DNA of 5,488 bases from contig QKDV01000002.1 of the NCBI GenBank assembly GCA_003251955.1, forward strand, positions 1 through 5,488. Direction: 5' to 3'. This DNA is from Methanospirillum hungatei (lineage in GTDB: Archaea; Halobacteriota; Methanomicrobia; Methanomicrobiales; Methanospirillaceae). The position numbers and the translations under genes are program-made. Positions 1 to 5,488 of this stretch are shown here, piece by piece; within the stretch, counting starts at the first letter, position 1, and each line of letters opens with the position of its first letter. Under the pieces are notes generated by a model. That model saw only the letters and a list, made by a program, of their open reading frames with translations, was not told where the DNA came from and searched no databases.

Positions 1-810
1 GCCAAGGAAGCTCTCCCACTGGCAATCGCACAGATGGAATTTATGATCTCTGTCTTCAAGAACTTCGAGAAGAGAGAGTCCGTAACAGTAGGAAAGAGCA
101 CTGTTGAGATGCCAGAGGAGTTCGGATACCACAACCAGGGATACATGGCAGTGGACCCGGTCTTTGAATCCTCCAGTCTTGACTTTGACCCGAAGTGGGA
201 TCCAAACCGCTGGACAGATGTAACCCCCTGGGACTGGTACATGGGCGAAGTTGAGGTTTCACTTGAAGACCCAGACTACCCAATCGGTGGTACCTCCAAG
301 GTAGGAACCAAGGCTTGGCCACAGATGCAGGCCTGCACCTCCATTCCACTCTACGACGGCCAGCCGGTTGAAGTAGGTCCACGTGCACGTATGGTCCAGT
401 TCAAGAACTACGATCATAAGGGAGCAATGGGATTACAGATTGCCCGTCAGATGGAATACCCAGACTGTCTCTACACCATGATCGATGCTCTGGATGCACT
501 CGACTGCAACGGCTCCGTTATTGCAGATGAGATCCCACAGGGAGACGGCAGCCTTGGCTGGAACGCCAACGAAGCACCCCGTGGAACTGATGTGCACCTC
601 GCAAAGGTCAAGGACGGAAAAGTCCAGATGTACAACCTGCTTGTACCAACCACCTGGAACTTCCCAACCTGCAGCAGAGCACTTACAGGAGCACCATGGC
701 AGCTTGCAGAAGTCATTGTACGTGCGTATGACCCATGTGTCTCCTGTGCAACCCACATGCTGGTCGTAGACGAGAACAAGAAGATCATCGCCCAGAAACT
801 TGTCCAGTGA
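1..810 (+). CDS. frhA: Coenzyme F420-reducing [NiFe]-hydrogenase, large (alpha) subunit FrhA, C-terminal part
   Basis: The frame is open from base 1 and the N-terminal part, including the first CxxC nickel-ligand pair, lies outside the window; 269 residues are visible. The ATG at 34 is internal and is not a start. FrhA binds the Ni-Fe(CN)2CO centre that splits H2 in the cytoplasmic FrhABG complex. The decisive motif is DPCVSCATH at visible residues 244-252 (bases 730-756), the C-terminal nickel-binding CxxC followed by the conserved His. Seventeen residues, beginning MLVVDENKK, follow this His; in the family such a tail is removed by a dedicated protease after nickel insertion, so this gene encodes the unprocessed precursor. 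The stretch around residues 124-141, with RMVQFKNYDHKGAMGLQ, is also typical of Frh alpha subunits. Codon use is strongly biased (CCA, AAC, AAG, GAC, ATC), as expected for an abundant enzyme. It is the first visible gene of frhADGB; its promoter is not in the window. Identification is secure. Confidence 0.96.
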   Translation, partial: AKEALPLAIAQMEFMISVFKNFEKRESVTVGKSTVEMPEEFGYHNQGYMAVDPVFESSSLDFDPKWDPNRWTDVTPWDWYMGEVEVSLEDPDYPIGGTSKVGTKAWPQMQACTSIPLYDGQPVEVGPRARMVQFKNYDHKGAMGLQIARQMEYPDCLYTMIDALDALDCNGSVIADEIPQGDGSLGWNANEAPRGTDVHLAKVKDGKVQMYNLLVPTTWNFPTCSRALTGAPWQLAEVIVRAYDPCVSCATHMLVVDENKKIIAQKLVQ

Positions 811-821
811 GAGAGTCTCAC
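807..821 (+). promoter_or_regulatory. Small perfect hairpin across the frhA stop / frhD start junction
   Basis: GTGAGA (807-812) and TCTCAC (816-821) are perfect inverse complements around a 3-nt GAG loop. The stem contains the frhA TGA (808-810) and ends 2 nt before the frhD ATG (824-826). No good Shine-Dalgarno sequence precedes that ATG; the only purine-rich stretch is in this stem. A structure here could lower frhD translation relative to the catalytic subunits and couple it to ribosomes finishing frhA. The pairing is seen directly; the function is inference, and a 6-bp stem can arise by chance. Confidence 0.35.
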
Positions 822-823
822 GC

Positions 824-1405
824 ATGTTATTCCAGGAGATCGTGATATGCGGGTGCGGTAACCCGCTCTTTGCTGATGACGGATTCGGACCGGAAGTAGT
901 GGAGGAATTGAAAAAGATCTCGCTTCCGGATACAGTGAAGGTGATAGATGCTGGTCTTGGAGGCCCGCATTTCCTCTTTACCCTACTGGATCAGTCTGAA
1001 GAACAGGTGAAGAAGTTACTCATTATTGATATTGCTGACTTTGGCGGAAATCCCGGAGAGATAACACTGTTAACTCCATATGATCTGCCTCCAGGCAAAT
1101 ACCGGGATGCCCATTCATGGGATCTTTCAGAGCCACTTCACCGCATAAAAGACAAAATAGACGTCACGATCATTGGATGTCAACCCAAGCGTGTTACTGC
1201 TCCCGATATGGAAATCGGACTCTCGGATGAGGTTACAAGCGCGATTCCACGAACAGTACAGTTAGTACTGAAACTGCTGGAGGAGCATTATGGGACTACT
1301 ATCGCTGATATTCGGGAAGAAGGAGAAAAAACCGGCAGAAGTAAAACCACCGCAGCCGGCTGTAGCTCCAAAACCCGAGGCGAGTGTGAAACAAGAATCA
1401 CATAA
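824..1405 (+). CDS. frhD: F420-hydrogenase maturation endopeptidase FrhD (HycI/HybD family)
   Basis: FrhD is the nickel-dependent endopeptidase that removes the C-terminal tail of FrhA after the His of DPCVSCATH, which lets the active site close. The ATG at 824 puts the family signature GCGNPLFADDGFG at residues 10-22, as expected for the N-terminal beta strand; a TTG at 800 inside the frhA end is a weaker alternative. By comparison with HybD of E. coli the metal-binding residues should be Asp19 (second D of ADDG), Asp69 (LLIIDIADFGG) and His97 (DAHSWDL); all are present. The conserved fold seems to end near residue 156 (KLLEEHY). The remaining 37 residues, rich in Thr, Gly, Ser, Lys and Arg, overlap in another frame with a possible N-terminal extension of FrhG and may be a non-conserved by-product of where the stop falls. 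Codon use is less biased than in frhA, frhG and frhB, which fits lower expression. The product is secure; start and tail are less so. Confidence 0.9.
   Translation: MLFQEIVICGCGNPLFADDGFGPEVVEELKKISLPDTVKVIDAGLGGPHFLFTLLDQSEEQVKKLLIIDIADFGGNPGEITLLTPYDLPPGKYRDAHSWDLSEPLHRIKDKIDVTIIGCQPKRVTAPDMEIGLSDEVTSAIPRTVQLVLKLLEEHYGTTIADIREEGEKTGRSKTTAAGCSSKTRGECETRIT
1279..1292 (+). promoter_or_regulatory. Ribosome binding site and ATG for a longer FrhG form
   Basis: GGAGGAG (1279-1285), inside codons for Leu-Glu-Glu of frhD, stands 6 nt (counted from GGAGG) before an ATG at 1290 that is in frame with frhG with no stop between. Use of this start would add 43 residues starting MGLLSLIFGKKEKK, then a Lys/Pro/Ala/Glu-rich linker. 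It would overlap frhD by 116 nt. The signal is as strong as that of the downstream GTG start, so I record it as a real alternative; usage is unknown. Confidence 0.4.
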
Positions 1406-1421
1406 GGAGGAAAGACCTGTG
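1404..1421 (+). promoter_or_regulatory. Ribosome binding site and GTG start chosen for frhG
   Basis: AAGGAGG (1404-1410) overlaps the last two bases of the frhD TAA (1403-1405) and lies 8 nt before a GTG (1419-1421) in frame with frhG. This is a textbook arrangement for translational coupling: a ribosome that terminates frhD is placed on the frhG signal. It decides the start given here, because it also puts the first cluster-binding Cys at residue 15, close to the N-terminus as I would expect for FrhG. Confidence 0.6.
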
Positions 1422-2210
1422 TCTAACAAAATTACTCTCGGACATGTGCACATGAGTGGGTGTACAGGATGCTGTGTCTCTATTGCAGACACCTATGGGG
1501 GCCTGTTCACTCTGCTTGACAATTACGCAGATCTGGTATACACCCTGACGCTGGTGGATGTCAGACACATCCCAAAAATGGATGTCGCCCTCGTTGAGGG
1601 ATCTGTATGCCTGCAGGATGAGCTCTCAATCGAAGAGATCAAAGAGACCCGTGAGAAGGCAACCGTTGTGGTTGCACTCGGTGGCTGTTCAGCATACGGG
1701 AATATTACCCGGTTCAGCCGCGGTGGCCAGTTTAACCAGCCACAGCACGAATCCTACGTACCAATCGCCAAACTGATCGATGTAGATGTTTACATCCCAG
1801 GGTGTGCACCAAACCCAGAAATGGTCAGGAATGTTGCTGTAATGGCATACCTGCTCCTCAAGGGCAATGACGCACAGAAGAAACTGGCAACTGCTTACCT
1901 TGCACCCCTGATGGCTCTTGCAAAGGACGGATCCCGGATTGAGTCTGACAGTGAGGCCTGTGGCTGTGACGTTATGCTCAAGGTTATCAACCAGGGCCTG
2001 TGTATGGGCTGTGGAACCTGTGCAGCATCCTGTCCAGTCTTTGCAATCAGCATGGAATACGGCAAGCCAAACATCGACCGTGAAATGTGTATCAAGTGTG
2101 GTGCCTGCTATGCATCATGCCCACGGAGCTTCTTCAGCTTCGATGTCTGCGGCGACTACGAGAATATTCTCGGTGCAATTTCCGCTGCTATGAACCCAGG
2201 AGGCAACTAA
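1419..2210 (+). CDS. frhG: Coenzyme F420-reducing hydrogenase, small (gamma) subunit FrhG
   Basis: FrhG carries electrons from the Ni-Fe site in FrhA to FAD in FrhB. From the GTG start it has 263 residues. The N-terminal half is the [NiFe]-hydrogenase small-subunit domain: SGCTGCC with Cys15 and Cys18, MDVALVEGSVC (55-64), LGGCSAYG with Cys90 and IPGC with Cys129, which should hold the proximal [4Fe-4S] cluster. An Asp has been reported as a cluster ligand in a Methanothermobacter Frh structure; Asp55 here lies in a conserved segment, but I cannot align it to that residue from memory with certainty. The C-terminal half is a two-cluster ferredoxin domain: CMGCGTCAASCP (195-206) and CIKCGACYASCP (224-235), preceded by CGC at 181-183. 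Codon bias is strong. The GTG sits just after the frhD stop, and frhB begins 1 nt after the stop. A longer form from ATG 1290 (306 residues) is possible. The product is secure; the start is the uncertain part. Confidence 0.93.
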   Translation: MSNKITLGHVHMSGCTGCCVSIADTYGGLFTLLDNYADLVYTLTLVDVRHIPKMDVALVEGSVCLQDELSIEEIKETREKATVVVALGGCSAYGNITRFSRGGQFNQPQHESYVPIAKLIDVDVYIPGCAPNPEMVRNVAVMAYLLLKGNDAQKKLATAYLAPLMALAKDGSRIESDSEACGCDVMLKVINQGLCMGCGTCAASCPVFAISMEYGKPNIDREMCIKCGACYASCPRSFFSFDVCGDYENILGAISAAMNPGGN

Positions 2211-2211
2211 C

Positions 2212-3042
2212 ATGGATATGCTCGGCAAGTACAAATCCTGTGTTGCAGCACGCAGCACCAGCAGTGAGATTCTCAAGTGTTCCCAGGATGGCGGTATTGT
2301 AACCCAGATGTTCGTATATGCTCTTGAAGAGGGTATCATCGATGGTGCAATAGTCGCAGGACCTGGTGACGAACCTTGGAAGCCACAGCCCATGGTTGCA
2401 ACAACTCCAGAGGAGATCCTTGCAGCCCGGGGAACCAGGTACAACATCTCACCCAACCTTGACAAGGTTGGTATTGTCGGAACTCCCTGCCAGATTCAGG
2501 CACTCAGAAAGGCTCAGCTTTATCCGGTTGGGCTCCGCTACGTAACTGACAAGATTGCTCTCGCAATGGGAATCTTCTGTATGGAGAACTTCTCATACCA
2601 GAGCATGAAGCAGATCGTTGAAGACCACTGCAATGTTGATCTTCACTCACTCAAGAAGACCGATATCGGAAAGGGTAAGTACTGGGCATACACCAACCGC
2701 GGTGCAGTCTCACAGATCCCCCTGAAGGTCACTCACAAATATGAGCAGCCAGGCTGCCACGTCTGTCTGGACTATGTCGCCAACATGGGAGACATTTCAA
2801 CCGGCTCAGTCGGTTCACCAGACGGATGGAGCACTGTCTTTGTCAGAAGCACCAATGGTGACAACATCTGGAAGAAGGCAGTTGAAGCCGGCGTCTTTGA
2901 GACCAAGGCTATTGACAGTGTCAAACCAGGCCTTGATCTGGTGACAAAGCTCGCAACCGAGAAGATCACCAAGAATCAGAAGGAACTTGAACACCGGGCA
3001 AAGATCGGTGTTGGCAAGGGACTTCGTAACCCATACATCTAA
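2212..3042 (+). CDS. frhB: Coenzyme F420-reducing hydrogenase, beta subunit FrhB (F420/FAD oxidoreductase)
   Basis: FrhB is the flavoprotein end of the complex: it takes electrons from FrhG through its own [4Fe-4S] cluster and FAD and reduces coenzyme F420 in the cytoplasm. The protein has 276 residues, the usual family size. Visible family features are KCSQDGGIVT (22-31), the GTPCQIQALR segment (90-99), CMENFSYQ (123-130) and the C-terminal domain motif CHVCLDYVANMGDISTG (182-198). Cys10, Cys23, Cys93, Cys123, Cys182 and Cys185 are candidate cluster ligands; which four are used I cannot say. The chosen ATG has AGGAGG (2198-2203) 8 nt upstream, inside the end of frhG, with only 1 nt between the genes; an in-frame ATG at 2218 lacks this spacing. 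Related FrhB-type subunits also occur with F420-dependent formate dehydrogenase and sulfite reductase, but the position behind frhADG settles this assignment. It is the last gene of the operon, before a hairpin/T-run terminator. Confidence 0.96.
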   Translation: MDMLGKYKSCVAARSTSSEILKCSQDGGIVTQMFVYALEEGIIDGAIVAGPGDEPWKPQPMVATTPEEILAARGTRYNISPNLDKVGIVGTPCQIQALRKAQLYPVGLRYVTDKIALAMGIFCMENFSYQSMKQIVEDHCNVDLHSLKKTDIGKGKYWAYTNRGAVSQIPLKVTHKYEQPGCHVCLDYVANMGDISTGSVGSPDGWSTVFVRSTNGDNIWKKAVEAGVFETKAIDSVKPGLDLVTKLATEKITKNQKELEHRAKIGVGKGLRNPYI

Positions 3043-3071
3043 AAGAACCAATCAGGTTCTGTTCTTTTTTT
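3041..3071 (+). terminator. frh operon terminator: hairpin plus T-run
   Basis: Directly after the frhB TAA, AGAACC (3044-3049) pairs with GGTTCT (3055-3060) around a 5-nt loop. Alternatively AAAAGAAC (3041-3048) pairs with GTTCTTTT (3061-3068), so the two stems are mutually exclusive. Seven T residues follow at 3065-3071. Archaeal RNA polymerase terminates at oligo-T, and hairpins often accompany it. The next ~600 bases hold no continuation of the operon. Confidence 0.75.
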
Positions 3072-3161
3072 CGTTTCACTCTTATTTTACTGAAATTAAA
3101 ACATTCAACTAGAAAAACGCTTCAGTCACATATACGTCATCAGTAACCCCTTTTTCCCAGA

Positions 3162-3238
3162 AATAAGGTTTTGCAAAGAACACGATGCAATGTGACATCA
3201 GATCTAAGCCATCCGAAACCCCAATTTGGAACCTTATT
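3162..3238. repeat. Imperfect inverted repeat with AATAAGGT / ACCTTATT arms
   Basis: AATAAGGTT (3162-3170) is the exact inverse complement of AACCTTATT (3230-3238). With a 2-nt slip the match continues inward to CAAA (3174-3177) and TTTG (3225-3228). A further direct copy, AACCTTAT, lies at 3271-3278, and AGATCTAA-purine-CC occurs twice, at 3200-3210 and 3264-3274. The repeats cluster just upstream of the TATA-like promoter and could be binding sites for a regulator, or the remains of a small mobile element. No gene is seen in 3072-3272. Confidence 0.4.
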
Positions 3239-3272
3239 CTTGAATAATTTTAGAGATAAAATTAGATCTAAA

Positions 3273-3294
3273 CCTTATGATGATATATATAAGG
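3273..3294 (+). promoter_or_regulatory. Candidate archaeal promoter: TATA box inside a CCTTAT/ATAAGG dyad
   Basis: The run ATATATATAA (3283-3292) is a good TATA-box candidate. It is embedded in a dyad with CCTTAT at 3273-3278 and ATAAGG at 3289-3294. With usual archaeal spacing transcription would begin near 3315, about 40 nt before the small ORF at 3357. A protein bound to the dyad would compete with TBP, so repression is the simplest guess. The sequence elements are seen; activity and regulator are inferred. Confidence 0.45.
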
Positions 3295-3356
3295 ACATAG
3301 ATTATGCAAATTATCACCTATAGCCTGGTTCCTACACGAACATGGAGGAAAAAACG

Positions 3357-3419
3357 ATGGAAGTTCTATTCTGTGAACTGGTTCTGTGTATTCTCTTTAA
3401 GATGGAGATTGAAATGTGA
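3357..3419 (+). CDS. Possible 20-residue hydrophobic small protein
   Basis: I do not recognise this ORF. It would encode MEVLFCELVLCILFKMEIEM. What supports it is GGAGG at 3344-3348, 8 nt before the ATG, and a TATA-like promoter about 65 nt upstream, which together give a plausible ~40-nt leader. The product has a hydrophobic middle (VLFCELVLCILF) with two Cys in C-x4-C spacing and acidic residues near both ends; it could lie in a membrane or act only as a leader peptide. An in-frame ATG at 3342 would add five residues but has no binding site. A hairpin and T-run follow within 65 nt, so it may form its own short transcript. The opposing view is that 20 codons arise easily by chance and that this is merely the leader of a decayed gene. 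Confidence 0.35.
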   Translation: MEVLFCELVLCILFKMEIEM

Positions 3420-3432
3420 ATTTCTCTACTAT

Positions 3433-3483
3433 CACCTGACCAAGGTGTGTTTGCATGAATTATTGTATTCACAGGTATTTTTT
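3433..3483 (+). terminator. Possible terminator behind the small ORF
   Basis: Short stems CACCT/AGGTG (3433-3437 with 3443-3447) and TGAAT/ATTCA (3456-3460 with 3467-3471) precede six T residues at 3478-3483. An alternative pairing of ACCTG (3434-3438) with CAGGT (3472-3476) would enclose the second stem. Another run of seven T lies near 3509-3515. The stems are weak; the T-runs are the better evidence for termination in an archaeon. Confidence 0.3.
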
Positions 3484-3670
3484 ATAGATCAGTAATATTC
3501 AGTAGTTCTTTTTTTAAGATCAAAGGTTATCAGAATAATTATTACCCGCATACAGACAAGGAAAAATAAAGGATAACTACCTGGATAGGAGTAGGAAACA
3601 ACTACAGACACATAAATAATGATATACAACCTAACTTTGCCACTAACAAGAAATAAATGCGTCCTTAGTG
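3484..3670. other. AT-rich gene-free stretch before the transposase
   Basis: No supported gene lies here. ACATAAATAAT (3610-3620) could be the TATA element of the transposase, which would place transcription near 3640 and leave a leader of about 30 nt. No clear ribosome binding site precedes the transposase start. The left end of the insertion element should fall in or near this stretch, but I found no arm that matches the region behind the transposase beyond short AT-rich words, such as ACATAAATA here and its complement at 5451-5459. Confidence 0.3.
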
Positions 3671-5110
3671 ATGTTTGAATCGGCCAAAATGCAAACAAAA
3701 CTAAGAACTAATAAATTTGAACCTAATGAAAATATATCCTTTCCTATAGGTACTATTTTCTTGGTTGATAGGCTGTATGAAGTCCTGAACTTTAGCGATA
3801 TTTTCGGGAAACATAAGTCAAGGGGTATCGATATCAATGATCTACTTCGAGCCCTCATTAGCTACAAACTGACGGATAACTTCAGCATAAAGAGATCTCA
3901 TGACTGGATCAACCGGCCAGAAGTACTATCCGAATTTTCTCTCCCAAATTTCAGCGAAAGAACTCTATATCGTGTCCTTGAAATCCTTGGATCTAATCGG
4001 GAAGAAATCATCTCTGACATCCAGGATGTCCTATTTTTGAGATACGAATTTGAGCACACCACCATTAACATGGACTGGACCAGTTTTGTTCTTCATGGCA
4101 ATGAGGCCCATCTTGGAAAGTATGGATACAGCCGGGATCATCGGCCAGATAAAAAACAGATTACTGTTGGCGTTACAGAACTTTCTGACCCAATAAATAT
4201 CCCAATTGGAATGACAATCGAACCTGGCAATCTCAATGATCAGACTCATTTCAAGAAAACATATCACCAATCAAATCATCGGCTAAAAGAGGGCTCTCTG
4301 GTGATATTCGATAAAGGGGCGAATAGTGTAGTTAATACTCAGATGATTCGGGCAGATAATCTCCAATATATCACTGGAAAGAAACTCAACAAGAGCGATG
4401 ACAAGATAATTGCCAAATTTGAAACATATAATCCTCAGGTTATTGATAAGGAATCAGGGATTCGCGGAATTAAAATAGAGAAGCCGAACAGCACAAACTA
4501 TCTCTACTTCTCAAAAAAATTGCAAAAAGAGCAACTGGAATCCAGAGCCAGAAAAGTCGTTCGGGAGATAAAAGAAGCAAAGGCCATTCAGGAGAGTATT
4601 GATAAGAATAAGGCTCTTCCAAAACGATTCAGGATAAACAATCTTCTTGTGGACGTGGACTACTCCATCCAGACAAAACTGATTGAACTCTCCGAAGATG
4701 ATGCCGTTAAGTTCCTTAAAGAAAAGTTCATCACTGGGAGAGAGGGATTCTTCTCCCTGAAATCGAGTAAAAATTTGACACTATCTGAAGCCCTTCTGAC
4801 CTATCGAAAAAAGGACTCAATTGAGAAGATATTCAACTCTCTCAAAAATGAGATCAAACCATTGCGTGTATGGACTGATAACAGTATTTACGGGGCGTTA
4901 ATCATTGGATTTATTGCACAGATATTTATCTCACTGATCCGATTTGAAATCCCGGAACTGAAGCATATGTCAACAAAATTCATCAAAACGGCTTTATCGA
5001 ATTTGACAGTTACGGTTGATTCGTGGATGAGGAAGACAAAAAAGTTCAATCACTCTAATTTTGATGCCATCAACACGGCTATTTTGGACCATAATTGGGT
5101 CGTTACATGA
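3671..5110 (+). CDS. IS1634-family (IS4 superfamily) DDE transposase
   Basis: This transposase cuts and joins the ends of its own insertion sequence. ATG 3671 is chosen over the adjoining GTG 3668 (480 residues from GTG, 479 from ATG); neither has a clear ribosome binding site. Counting from the GTG, the N-terminal 120 residues form a helical DNA-binding part with LLRALISYKL and NFSERTLYRVLE. The RNase H-like core follows: Asp136 in NMDWTSF, Asp215 in LVIFDKGANS and Glu386 in YRKKDSIEKIFNSLK, the last being the Y-R-E-K signature of the superfamily (family consensus roughly Y..R..IE..F..LK). HRPDKKQITVGV (148-159 region) is also typical. A long insertion between the second Asp and the Glu, with charged residues at 290-320, is expected. 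The triad looks intact. Codon use is relaxed and AT-richer than in frhAGB, as is usual for transferred elements. The C-terminus may be cut short by a nonsense change, because the frame stays open for 53 codons after the TGA. Confidence 0.88.
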   Translation: MFESAKMQTKLRTNKFEPNENISFPIGTIFLVDRLYEVLNFSDIFGKHKSRGIDINDLLRALISYKLTDNFSIKRSHDWINRPEVLSEFSLPNFSERTLYRVLEILGSNREEIISDIQDVLFLRYEFEHTTINMDWTSFVLHGNEAHLGKYGYSRDHRPDKKQITVGVTELSDPINIPIGMTIEPGNLNDQTHFKKTYHQSNHRLKEGSLVIFDKGANSVVNTQMIRADNLQYITGKKLNKSDDKIIAKFETYNPQVIDKESGIRGIKIEKPNSTNYLYFSKKLQKEQLESRARKVVREIKEAKAIQESIDKNKALPKRFRINNLLVDVDYSIQTKLIELSEDDAVKFLKEKFITGREGFFSLKSSKNLTLSEALLTYRKKDSIEKIFNSLKNEIKPLRVWTDNSIYGALIIGFIAQIFISLIRFEIPELKHMSTKFIKTALSNLTVTVDSWMRKTKKFNHSNFDAINTAILDHNWVVT

Positions 5111-5272
5111 AGCTTTGAGGGAAAAACTTCAACTGTCAAATATACTATCCCGATGAAATTCGGGAAAAAATTGATCAAGATAGTGGATGGGCTCATTGAT
5201 GATCTGAAGCCAAAGTGGCAAAGTTGGGTTACAGAAAAAAGGCGATTGATCAACTATCATCTGCACGTGTAA
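5111..5272 (+). pseudogene. In-frame continuation of the transposase beyond its TGA (possible severed C-terminus)
   Basis: After TGA 5108-5110 the same frame is open for 53 codons to TAA 5270-5272. It reads SFEGKTSTVKYTIPMKFG, then a Lys/Asp/Trp-rich stretch with KPKWQSWVTEKRR, and ends YHLHV. The composition looks protein-like, with charged residues and three internal hydrophobic helix-like turns, while the sequence right after 5272 becomes plain AT-rich spacer. A single change in the TGA, for example from TGG or CGA, would join it to the transposase. An ATG at 5153 could alone yield 39 residues, but no ribosome binding site is seen. It may equally be chance; I do not recognise the segment. 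Confidence 0.4.
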
Positions 5273-5488
5273 CGAAAATCTCGTATCATCTCATATATTT
5301 TTTACTTTTTTCCTAATTCTAAATATGTTTAAAAAAATTTAAAATATGTCCCCCAATAACTATCTTAATATGCAATGTTAGACTGAGGATGTCCTGTGAG
5401 ATGGTTTACACTGAACAACCTCTATTTCATTTGAGCAGTAATTAAAATGCTATTTATGTATGTCATATATCTTAAGTAAGATGAGTAA
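5273..5488. other. AT-rich gene-free right flank with T-runs and a small palindrome
   Basis: No gene is supported here. T-runs at about 5298-5303 and 5306-5311 could terminate transposase transcripts. AAATATGT occurs twice 21 bp apart (5321-5328 and 5342-5349) around a run of A. ATCTTA-AG-TAAGAT (5469-5482) is a perfect dyad with a 2-nt centre near the window end and might be an operator for a gene beyond it. The right end of the insertion sequence should lie in this stretch, but I cannot place it. Confidence 0.3.

Larger units (their letters stand above)
3671..5272 (+). mobile_element. IS1634-like insertion sequence (IS4 superfamily), ends not defined
   Basis: The interval given is the minimum: the transposase plus the in-frame coding-like stretch after its stop. 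The true element should reach some tens to a few hundred bases further on both sides. I could not identify terminal inverted repeats or a target duplication by eye. It sits roughly 0.6 kb behind the frh operon, in a neutral position where it does not interrupt a recognised gene. Confidence 0.65.

Noticed and set aside
433..825. Long minus-strand ORFs opposite frhA
   Set aside because: They are reflections of the strongly biased codon use of frhA; they have no start signals and unlikely compositions.
3304..3495. 63-codon ORF on the + strand, rich in Trp, Phe, Tyr and Cys
   Set aside because: No ribosome binding site before the ATG, which lies upstream of the transcription start predicted from the TATA candidate; the odd aromatic-rich composition suggests chance translation. 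The 20-codon ORF in another frame has the better signals.
5108..5110. TGA in the transposase read as selenocysteine
   Set aside because: No selenocysteine element can be recognised, the enzyme family does not use selenium, and known archaeal selenoprotein decoding is limited to few lineages; a nonsense change or the natural stop is simpler.
5321..5349. AAATATGT repeated 21 bp apart around an A-rich run
   Set aside because: The region is very AT-rich, so an 8-base repeat has little weight, and no promoter or gene can be tied to it within the window.
3185..5390. Direct similarity between ATGCAATGT near 3185 and ATGCAATGT near 5371 as a target duplication
   Set aside because: The copies lie far outside the likely IS ends and differ beyond nine bases; IS1634-type duplications should abut the inverted repeats.
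3610..5459. ACATAAATA at 3610-3618 with its inverse complement TATTTATGT at 5451-5459 as IS terminal repeats
   Set aside because: The match is only 9 AT-rich bases, does not extend into the element, and several similar chance matches exist (for example TTTTTTTAA and TCACAGG words).

Overview
The window is archaeal DNA from a hydrogenotrophic methanogen. The left 3.04 kb holds the F420-reducing [NiFe]-hydrogenase operon in its classical order frhA-frhD-frhG-frhB, all on the + strand. The protein style, the moderate G+C and the IS content suggest Methanomicrobiales, perhaps Methanospirillum, but genus is inference only. frhA is cut by the window's left edge. The other three genes are complete and tightly packed: 13 nt between frhA and frhD, frhD running to or into frhG, and 1 nt between frhG and frhB.

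The operon works as a unit. FrhA carries the Ni-Fe site and splits H2. FrhG passes electrons through three [4Fe-4S] clusters. FrhB uses FAD to reduce coenzyme F420, the hydride carrier for CO2 reduction to methane. FrhD is the endopeptidase that trims the FrhA C-terminal tail once nickel is in place. A hairpin followed by a T-run ends the operon just after frhB.

From 3072 to 3667 no conventional gene is visible and the sequence becomes AT-rich. It contains repeated AACCTTAT-type motifs on both strands, a TATA-box candidate inside a CCTTAT/ATAAGG dyad near 3273-3294, and a 20-codon ORF (3357-3419) with a well-spaced GGAGG.

From 3671 to 5110 lies a transposase of the IS4 superfamily, IS1634-like, with an apparently intact DDE triad. 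Its frame stays open for 53 more codons after a TGA at 5108-5110, so the gene may carry a premature stop. I could not find convincing terminal inverted repeats, so the IS ends are undefined. The last ~215 bases are AT-rich with no supported gene.

The observations most worth a second look are the two competing frhG starts, one of which adds a Lys/Pro/Ala-rich N-terminal extension; the small ORF with its dyad promoter; and the coding-like stretch behind the transposase stop. I see no defence system, CRISPR array or RNA gene.
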